A stretch of DNA of 14,997 bases from Prevotella sp. UBA3757 (GTDB lineage: Bacteria > Bacteroidota > Bacteroidia > Bacteroidales > Bacteroidaceae). This document shows, piece by piece, positions 1-5,446 of this stretch. Under the pieces are notes generated by a model that saw only the letters and a list, made by a program, of their open reading frames with translations, searched no databases and was not told where the DNA came from. The stretch covers positions 1 to 14,997 of the forward strand of contig DFGF01000105.1 in NCBI GenBank assembly GCA_002371715.1. The letters run 5' to 3'. Positions within the stretch are counted from its first letter, which is position 1; each line of letters begins with the position of its first letter. The translations under genes and the position numbers were made by a program.

Positions 1-3000
1 GCTCGGCCATCAGCGGCAACACGTTCGACATCAGCGCCGACGCCAGCGTGACGGTGACGCGCACGCTCATCGACTACGCCATCACCTACAACCTCGGCGG
101 CGGCACCAACGCCAGCGGCAACCCCGCGACCTACACCATCCAGAGCCCGGCCATCACCCTGGCCGCACCCACCCGCACGGGCTACACCTTCGGCGGCTGG
201 TACGCCAACAGCGGCCTGACGGGCAACCAGGTGACCACCATCGGCGGCGGCTCGACGGGCAACGTGGAGCTGTGGGCCAAGTGGACTCCCACGCAGTACA
301 CCATCACCTACAACCTCGGCGGCGGCACCAACGCCAGCGGCAACCCCGCGACCTACACCGTCGAGAGCGCAGCCATCGCCCTCGGCGCAGCCACCAGGAC
401 GGGCTACCAGTTCGGCGGCTGGTACGCCAGCGCTGACTTCGGCGGCGACGCCGTGACCACCATCGCCACCGGCTCGACGGGCGACGTGGAGCTGTGGGCC
501 AAGTGGACGGCCAACCGCTACGCCATCGCCTTCAACCGCAACGGCGCGACGGGCGGCACGATGTACAACGAACTCTTCGACTACGACGAGGCCAAGGCCC
601 TGACCGCCTGCGCCTACACCCGCACGGGCTACCACTTCAACGGCTGGAACACCCAGGCCGACGGCCTCGGCACCGCCTACACGGACGGCCAGGAGGTGGA
701 GAACATCACCGCCGAGCACAACGCCACCGTGACGCTCTACGCCCAGTGGACAGCCAACACCTACACCGTACACTTTGAGCCCGTCATCCTCGTCAATGGC
801 ACGATGGCCGACCAGACCTTCACCTATGACCAAGCCGCAACGGCGCTGACCAAGAACGCCTTCTCGACCACTACTGGCCAGTGGCTGCGCTGGAACACCA
901 AGGCCGACGGCAGCGGCACCAACTACGAGGACGAGGCCGTGGTGCAGAACCTGACCGCTGAGGACGGCGGCGTCGTGACGCTCTACGCACAGTGGCGCTT
1001 GATGCACCGCTTCAACTACGACAACACCATCTTCCACTGCTACAAGGCCAGCAACAGCAATGAGGTGCATTGGGCCTACGCCGGCGAGACGGTGAAGGTG
1101 GAAGTCATCGACGGCACCAGCGAGTACACCATCCGCGTGGTAAATGGTGACGGCGAGGACATCACGCTCAACACCGAGACCAACACCTTCGTCATGCCCG
1201 ATGAAGAGGTATGGATTACCTATACCAGCGTCAAGAGGATGTCCTACACCACCATCAGCCTGGACAATTTTGAATCGGGGGACGATGTGGCCTATCTCTA
1301 CGATGCCGACCATCCCACCGTCACGCCCACCGTCACGGTGAAGGACGGCGAGACCGTGCTGACCGAGGGCACCGACTACACCCTCGCGATAACCAACAAC
1401 ACGGGCAGCCCCACGCAGATGGTCACCGCCACCGTCACCGTCACCGGCATGGGCGGCTACGTGGGCACGAACACCCGGGAATTCCGCATCACGCCATTCA
1501 ACATCGCCAACTGCGAGATTAAGGGCACGCTGGAAGCCTACAACGACGACTACGGCCCTTACAATCCACTCAGCAACAACGTGGAGGTTTGGAACGGCGA
1601 GACACAGTTGACGCTCAACACGGACTATACAATTGAACTCGACCCCAGCGTTGGCACCTACGACTATGTTGTTGGAGAGCAATATCAGGCCACCATCAAA
1701 GGTACAGGCGACTGGGGCGGCACGAAGATCTTTACGTTCACCTTCGTAGCGCTGCACCATACCATCGTGTTCGATGCCAACGGTGGCAGCGGCACAATGG
1801 CCAGCGATGTCGTGGCTAACGACGGCGGCAATGCAGGGCACTACACCCTGCCCGCCTGCGGCTTCACCGCCCCCGACGGCAAGAAGTTCAGCCACTGGGT
1901 GGCCAGTTGCGAGCCTGGCGTAGAGAAGCAGCCAGGCAACTACTTCACCGCACCCTACATCAGGAGCGAGTCCGACGTGCAGACCATCACCGTCACCGCT
2001 TACTGGAGGGATAAGGCCACCTGCACCGTCACCCTGCCCGAAGAGATGGAAGTAGTCAGCGGCACCCTCACCGACGGCAAGGCCATCGAAGACGAGGTCA
2101 TCACCTTCAGGCCGCGGCCCGGCTTCACCGCCACCGACGTCCAGGCCAACGGCACCGCCCTGACCCCCGACGGCGAAGGCATCTACACCCTGACCGTCAC
2201 CACCGACGTCACCATCACCGCCACCTTCCTCAGCACCCGCCAGCCCGTCACCGTAGCCTACATCAATGAATACGGCCAGCCAGCCGAACACACCGCCATG
2301 ATACTCGACGGCACGGAGACCACCCTCGCCGCAGGCTGGTACTACGTAGGCAACAACATCAGCTACAACGCCACCCTCACCCTCGGCGGCGACGTCCACC
2401 TCATCCTCGCCGACGGATGTGAGATGAAGGTGGGGGAGAGCGGGAGCGAGGTTGACGGCTACGGCATCATCTGCTACGACGAAGCCAACAACACCTATTA
2501 CGACCTCACCATCTGCGGCCAGACCGCCCAGACCGGCACCCTCAGCGTCTATACCACCGGCCAAAATAATTACGCCATCGGCACACGCCACATCACCGTC
2601 AACGGCGGCAACGTCATCGCCCATACCGACGGAAGTGGCTGCGGCATCGACACTAAACGCAGCGGCAACGTCACCATCAACCGCGGCAGCGTCAGCGCCA
2701 CCACAACCTACACCGGCAACTTCGCCTGGGCCATCAGTGCCGCCGGCAACCTCACCATCAACGGCGGCAACGTAAGCGCCAAGAGCAACAGTCATGCCAT
2801 ACAAGCCGACGGCAACGTCGCCATCAACGGCGGCACCGTCAACGCCACCGGCGGCGACGGCGGTTTCTCCGGCATCTACTCCAACGGCACCATCGAAATC
2901 AACGGCGGCAACGTCACCGCATCAAGCATCTACTCCGACGGCACCGCCATCACCCTCGGCTGGACCAACCCCGCCGACCGCATCACCGCCAGCAGCATCA

Positions 3001-3914
3001 GCACCGGCGAAGGCGGCACCGTAGCAGTCAAGGACGGCCAGGCCCTCACCGACGGCAGCGGCAACATCTACACCGGCACACTGACCGATGAGCAAAAGGA
3101 AGCCCTCGCCGGCAAGACCCTTCAGCCCTGGCTCGTGCTCAACGAGACCGACGGCGTGACCCCACTCGCCGCCCTCGCCGGACAGGCCAACGTCCCCGTC
3201 ATATTCACCCGCAGCGGACTGACGGCCAATGCCTACTCGACAATGTGCCTGCCCTTCGGCTTCGAGAAGCCCAGCGACTGCACGTTCTATGCGTTCAAGG
3301 GCGTAGGCTGGAGCAGCGAGAACAACCAGTGGGAGGCCACCATCAGCGAGACATCGACACTCGCAGCCCACACACCTTATATATTTAAGTGCAGCGACAC
3401 CGAGGCCACCTTTATTGGCACCATCGCCAGCGTGCCGGCTGACATCGAGGCCAGCCTCGTGGAGGTAGGTGCCAGCGAGGGCGACGACAAGGAATGGAAG
3501 TTCAAGGGCACATATACCGCCCTCGACTGGACGAGTGCCGACCCGTCGGAGCCCACCTACGGATTCTCCACCTATGTGCCCGCGCAGACCATCGCCGCCG
3601 GCACGTTCGTGCGCTTCGTCAAGGGGGCAAGCCTCGCGCCCTTCCGCGCCCGCCTCGTCTATAACGGCTCTGACACCCACCTGAAGGCCCGCGGCCACAG
3701 CCGCGCCGCACAGGCCGAGGGCGAACTGCCCCGCTACATCATCGTGCGCATCATCGGACCCGACGGCACCGCCACCGCCATCGGCACCCTCGACACCACG
3801 ACAGGCCAGCTCTCCACCGAAGGATGGTACACCCTCGGCGGCCGTCGCCTCGAAGCCAAGCCCAACGCGAAGGGCATCTATATCCACAATGGAAGGAAAG
3901 TCATAGTTAAGTAA
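1..3914 (+). CDS. Large secreted/surface protein with InlB-type B-repeats, beta-helix-like region and Prevotella C-terminal tail (5' partial)
   Basis: The frame is open from base 3 to the left edge, so the start and any signal peptide lie outside the window; the GTG at 48 is only the first possible internal start. About 1300 residues are visible. Four Listeria-Bacteroides (InlB B) repeats span roughly 75-995, each with a YxITYNLGGG- or YxxxFNxNG-like start, a GYxFGGWY or GYHFNGW core and an end such as ELWAKWT or TLYAQWT. A fifth, divergent one spans about 1755-2010. Between them are beta-rich segments with ITYTS and FRITPFN-type strands. From about 2590 to 2925, five short rungs (NGGNV, NRGSV, NGGNV, NGGTV, NGGNV) spaced by small polar loops suggest a right-handed beta-helix. 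The last ~260 residues form a C-terminal region ending in WYTLGGRR, KGIYI and GRKVIVK, the tail common on exported Prevotella proteins and probably a sorting signal. No catalytic motif is seen; adhesion or matrix binding is inference. Confidence 0.85.
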   Translation, partial: SAISGNTFDISADASVTVTRTLIDYAITYNLGGGTNASGNPATYTIQSPAITLAAPTRTGYTFGGWYANSGLTGNQVTTIGGGSTGNVELWAKWTPTQYTITYNLGGGTNASGNPATYTVESAAIALGAATRTGYQFGGWYASADFGGDAVTTIATGSTGDVELWAKWTANRYAIAFNRNGATGGTMYNELFDYDEAKALTACAYTRTGYHFNGWNTQADGLGTAYTDGQEVENITAEHNATVTLYAQWTANTYTVHFEPVILVNGTMADQTFTYDQAATALTKNAFSTTTGQWLRWNTKADGSGTNYEDEAVVQNLTAEDGGVVTLYAQWRLMHRFNYDNTIFHCYKASNSNEVHWAYAGETVKVEVIDGTSEYTIRVVNGDGEDITLNTETNTFVMPDEEVWITYTSVKRMSYTTISLDNFESGDDVAYLYDADHPTVTPTVTVKDGETVLTEGTDYTLAITNNTGSPTQMVTATVTVTGMGGYVGTNTREFRITPFNIANCEIKGTLEAYNDDYGPYNPLSNNVEVWNGETQLTLNTDYTIELDPSVGTYDYVVGEQYQATIKGTGDWGGTKIFTFTFVALHHTIVFDANGGSGTMASDVVANDGGNAGHYTLPACGFTAPDGKKFSHWVASCEPGVEKQPGNYFTAPYIRSESDVQTITVTAYWRDKATCTVTLPEEMEVVSGTLTDGKAIEDEVITFRPRPGFTATDVQANGTALTPDGEGIYTLTVTTDVTITATFLSTRQPVTVAYINEYGQPAEHTAMILDGTETTLAAGWYYVGNNISYNATLTLGGDVHLILADGCEMKVGESGSEVDGYGIICYDEANNTYYDLTICGQTAQTGTLSVYTTGQNNYAIGTRHITVNGGNVIAHTDGSGCGIDTKRSGNVTINRGSVSATTTYTGNFAWAISAAGNLTINGGNVSAKSNSHAIQADGNVAINGGTVNATGGDGGFSGIYSNGTIEINGGNVTASSIYSDGTAITLGWTNPADRITASSISTGEGGTVAVKDGQALTDGSGNIYTGTLTDEQKEALAGKTLQPWLVLNETDGVTPLAALAGQANVPVIFTRSGLTANAYSTMCLPFGFEKPSDCTFYAFKGVGWSSENNQWEATISETSTLAAHTPYIFKCSDTEATFIGTIASVPADIEASLVEVGASEGDDKEWKFKGTYTALDWTSADPSEPTYGFSTYVPAQTIAAGTFVRFVKGASLAPFRARLVYNGSDTHLKARGHSRAAQAEGELPRYIIVRIIGPDGTATAIGTLDTTTGQLSTEGWYTLGGRRLEAKPNAKGIYIHNGRKVIVK
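75..515 (+). repeat. Two tandem 222-bp in-frame repeats encoding InlB B-repeats
   Basis: Bases 81-137 and 303-359 are identical over 57 nt, exactly 222 bp (74 codons) apart. The ends of both units share GTGGAGCTGTGGGCCAAGTGG. The repeat length keeps the reading frame, so recombination between copies would add or remove one protein repeat without a frameshift. Confidence 0.85.
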
Positions 3915-3935
3915 TCATTAAAACAACATACGACA

Positions 3936-4094
3936 ATGAACAAGAATGCATATCAGAAGCCCTCGATGAAGGTATTCGACATCAAGCCCGCACAGATTCT
4001 CTGCGGCAGTCCTGGCAATCCTAACAGCTGGCCGTACCCCGGTGCCTACACGCCCGGTGCCCAAGACACGGAGGAATACAACGCTAAGGCTTAA
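3936..4094 (+). CDS. 52-residue Bacteroidales peptide with KPSMKV and ILCGSPG motifs
   Basis: The ATG at 3936 lies 21 nt after the stop of the large surface protein and the gene ends at TAA 4092-4094. The product starts MNKNAYQKPSMKVFDIKP, continues AQILCGSPGNPNSWPYPGAY and ends EYNAKA. It has a basic, Lys-containing N-terminal part, a single Cys in Leu-Cys-Gly-Ser, and a Pro/Gly/Asn/Tyr-rich tail. No signal peptide or membrane helix is evident. From general knowledge, Prevotella genomes encode many such ~50-residue proteins (N-terminal YxKPxxxV, then L-C/A-G/S-S) beside large exported proteins; their function is unknown to me. Spacing suggests cotranscription with the upstream gene. It could be a precursor peptide or an accessory of the surface protein; neither is shown. 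Confidence 0.75.
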   Translation: MNKNAYQKPSMKVFDIKPAQILCGSPGNPNSWPYPGAYTPGAQDTEEYNAKA

Positions 4095-4104
4095 ACTCTA
4101 AATT

Positions 4105-4156
4105 ATGGGTCAGGGGACGGTTCTCTTCTGGGTCAGAGAACCGTCCCCTGATCCAT
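4105..4156. repeat. REP-like palindrome: 22-bp stem, 8-nt loop
   Basis: Bases 4105-4126 pair with 4135-4156 with a single G-T mismatch (a G-U wobble in RNA); the loop is TCTGGGTC. The stem core GGGGACGGTTCTCT / AGAGAACCGTCCCC resembles the REP palindromes associated with REP-associated tyrosine transposases (RAYTs) in other bacteria. That resemblance is from memory, and no transposase gene is present in this window. Its position 10 nt after the 52-residue peptide gene means it could also stop transcription, although no T-run follows. Confidence 0.8.
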
Positions 4157-4265
4157 TGTACGCTATGGCTTCTGCGGCGGCCTACAATATATAATAATGT
4201 GGCGGCGGAGCGTTAAACTTTGTAGATTTTTCGGACGGAATGGCGAAAAATTGCTAAATGTTTCT

Positions 4266-4273
4266 TATCTTTG
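4266..4273 (+). promoter_or_regulatory. Bacteroidetes-type -7 element upstream of the PIN cassette
   Basis: TATCTTTG at 4266-4273 fits the Bacteroidetes -7 consensus TAnnTTTG and sits 29 nt upstream of the ATG at 4303. No clear TTTG -33 element is found at 19-21 bp; a TTG at 4251-4253 is too close. The cassette therefore probably has its own promoter rather than reading through from upstream. Confidence 0.6.
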
Positions 4274-4302
4274 CGGCATAAATCATCAAACGACATACAA
4301 TT

Positions 4303-4482
4303 ATGAGCGAAAGAGACAAGCAAATCGAGAAGGAGCGCAAGGGCGTGGTCGAACTGCTCCTGAAGAAGAACGGGCTGACACGCAAGCAACTCGTAGACAA
4401 CCTCGTGGACTTCTGGGCCACCAGTTGGGCGCACACGCTCACCGAGGAGGAAAAGAAACAGTTCCCACACTTGGTATTCTGA
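4303..4482 (+). CDS. 59-residue charged protein, candidate antitoxin of the PIN-domain protein
   Basis: This ORF runs from ATG 4303 to TGA 4480-4482. The product begins MSERDKQIEKERKGVVELLL and ends EEEKKQFPHLVF. It is highly charged and predicted largely helical: residues 2-22 could form an amphipathic helix and about 26-45 a second one (LTRKQLVDNLVDFWATSWAH), then a short acidic/basic C-terminal helix. I recognise no ribbon-helix-helix, AbrB, Phd or HTH signature. The stop is 3 nt before the start of the PIN gene, and this arrangement of a small gene first with near overlap is typical of type II antitoxins. It has its own upstream -7 element. The antitoxin role is inferred from context only; it might instead be a small structural partner or an unrelated conserved protein. 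Confidence 0.7.
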   Translation: MSERDKQIEKERKGVVELLLKKNGLTRKQLVDNLVDFWATSWAHTLTEEEKKQFPHLVF

Positions 4483-4485
4483 ACG

Positions 4486-4929
4486 ATGACACGCAAGAAA
4501 AGTCCATTCAATTCCAACCACATCTTCGTAGACACTAACGTCCTCGTGGGCGGCTACAGCGGCGACAGCCGGTTCCAGAAGGACGCCGACTGTCTGCACT
4601 ATCTCTATTCGCTGACGGGCAAGAAGCTCTACATATCGACGCTTAGCGTGGCGCAACTCATTTCCATGTACCAGAAAAAGAAAACGAACGACGAGATAGT
4701 CCGCATCGTCCACGAGTTGCAGCACCGATTCAATATCATCGACTTCACCAACCGCGACATCGACGCCGCCCTCGTTGAGACTGGTGGCGACATTGAGGAC
4801 AATGTACAGTTCGTGCTGGCGCAAAAGCAGAAATGCAGCATCATCGTTACGAACAACTACAAGGACTACCGTCTTTTCTACAACATCAGTGTCGTCAAGC
4901 CGGACGGAGTAAGGACAATTCCACAGTAA
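4486..4929 (+). CDS. PIN-domain protein, candidate toxin ribonuclease
   Basis: The 147-residue product has the layout of a single PIN domain. The first acidic motif is FVDTNVLV (Asp16), a middle strand is ISTLSVAQLISM, the third motif is GGDIEDNVQF (Asp102, Glu104, Asp105), and the fourth is IVTNNYKDYRLF (Asn123/Asn124, Asp127). PIN domains use clustered acidic residues to hold Mg or Mn and cut RNA. Here the residue that is usually Glu in the second motif is Gln57, and the TRD/TND-type position is Asn. Activity may therefore be altered or depend on the other acids. The length suits a VapC-like toxin or a related Bacteroidetes PIN family. It follows the 59-residue gene by 3 nt, so the two are probably translated from one message. 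The PIN fold is well supported; the toxin role and RNA target are inference. Confidence 0.85.
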   Translation: MTRKKSPFNSNHIFVDTNVLVGGYSGDSRFQKDADCLHYLYSLTGKKLYISTLSVAQLISMYQKKKTNDEIVRIVHELQHRFNIIDFTNRDIDAALVETGGDIEDNVQFVLAQKQKCSIIVTNNYKDYRLFYNISVVKPDGVRTIPQ

Positions 4930-4957
4930 CCAGGCAACATGCGACACTCCCTTTGCA

Positions 4958-5207
4958 GTTCCCCCTATTTACCCCCTATGATTCCATATCACTAAACTAC
5001 AGGCACAGGACTTTTTGCCTATAGGCGCAAGACTTTTTTCCTATAGGCGCAAGAAGTTTTGCCTATAGGCGCAAGCTCGTCGGAGCCGGGTTCTCTTCCC
5101 GTCAGAACGGAACAGGAACTGCGCAATCCGCTTGCTGACCTCCCGTAGGGCTGCCATAGCAGTACACCATCACAGCATTGTCATCATAGGGGGTGAATAG
5201 GGGGAAC
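4958..5207. repeat. Inverted repeat with 28-nt arms around a 194-bp core
   Basis: Bases 4958-4985 and the reverse complement of 5180-5207 match at 25 of 28 positions, and at 24 of the first 25. Each arm holds two CCCCCTAT motifs 11 bp apart. The left arm starts 28 nt after the PIN gene stop. The enclosed DNA carries the 22-bp direct repeats. No transposase and no clear target-site duplication were found, so this could be a miniature inverted-repeat element, a decayed mobile fragment, or paired protein-binding sites. Confidence 0.75.
4997..5074 (+). repeat. Three 22-bp direct repeats with palindromic core, plus a partial copy
   Basis: Full copies lie at 5009-5030, 5031-5052 and 5053-5074, directly abutting. 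Each ends in CTATAGGCGCAA and contains the palindrome GCCTATAGGC, or TCCTATAGGC in copy two, at 5017, 5039 and 5061. Bases 4997-5008 resemble the last 12 bases of a unit at 9 of 12 positions. Units differ mainly in the T-rich first half. The repeats are back to back with no spacers, so this is not a CRISPR array. Confidence 0.9.
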
Positions 5208-5289
5208 ATAGGGGGATAAAAGGTATATCCCCCTATGGATATATGGCTTATAATCAGCCAGATAGATGAAATCATAGGGGGATAGGGGG
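5186..5289 (+). repeat. Cluster of ATAGGGGG motifs, partly phased at 11 bp
   Basis: ATAGGGGG occurs at 5186-5193, 5197-5204 and 5208-5215 at exact 11-bp steps, and again at 5274-5281 and 5282-5289. Its complement CCCCCTAT is at 5229-5236, and at 4961-4968 and 4972-4979, also 11 bp apart. This makes eight copies within 330 bp of non-coding DNA. A spacing near one helical turn places the motifs on one DNA face, as expected for repeated protein-binding sites. Three G5 tracts in 27 bases may also form unusual DNA structure. Function is unknown. Confidence 0.8.
5207..5237. repeat. Perfect 12-bp hairpin in the repeat island
   Basis: CATAGGGGGATA (5207-5218) and TATCCCCCTATG (5226-5237) are perfect reverse complements around the 7-nt loop AAAGGTA. 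No T-run follows on either strand, so a terminator role is not supported; the hairpin is made of two opposed copies of the island's G5 motif. Confidence 0.8.
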
Positions 5290-5302
5290 ATATTTTCGTT
5301 TT

Positions 5303-5446
5303 TTATTTATATGAGAGACTTGGCAGGGGTCTGACGATGACCTTCGTCTTCTGGTATTTTTCGCGAAACTCGGTGGGATTGCATCCCTTGCGCTTGCGGA
5401 AGAGGCGGTTGAAGTTTTGGAGCGCATCATCATGTAGTAGAGGCAT
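5303..5446 (-). pseudogene. Remnant of an AraC-type regulator: C-terminal end of the HTH domain only
   Basis: On the minus strand, the frame from about 5434 to the TAA at 5303-5305 reads HDDALQNFNRLFRKRKG, then CNPTEFREKYQKT. This fits the last helix-turn-helix of AraC/XylS proteins, where the pattern is nFnRxFkkxxGxxPxxfRxxY. Only about 45 residues remain of a domain of roughly 100. The frame could be translated as a 47-residue peptide from an ATG at 5446-5444 that overlaps the TGA of the GH67 gene (TGATG), which would couple the two. Upstream of that point the DNA is the GH67 coding sequence in another frame. In Bacteroidales, AraC domains at the C-terminus of hybrid two-component sensors often lie next to xylan-degradation genes, so this is probably what is left of such a regulator after a deletion. 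That history is inference. Confidence 0.7.

Noticed and set aside
2922..3887. 321-codon minus-strand frame opposite the large surface protein
   Set aside because: Gly/Ala/Val-rich shadow caused by the GC-biased codons of the plus-strand gene.
4213..4947. 244-codon minus-strand frame across the PIN cassette
   Set aside because: It is antisense to both cassette genes, whose plus-strand products have a PIN fold, tight spacing and a promoter; this frame has none of these.
4997..5074. CRISPR array
   Set aside because: The 22-bp units abut with no spacers, number only three and have no cas genes nearby.
5207..5237. Rho-independent terminator
   Set aside because: The stem is perfect but no T-run follows on either strand and it is built from the island's repeated motif.
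5102..5275. 57-codon minus-strand ORF as a real gene
   Set aside because: Half of it is made of the CCCCCTAT repeats and inverted repeat, and no promoter is seen; kept only as a finding to check.
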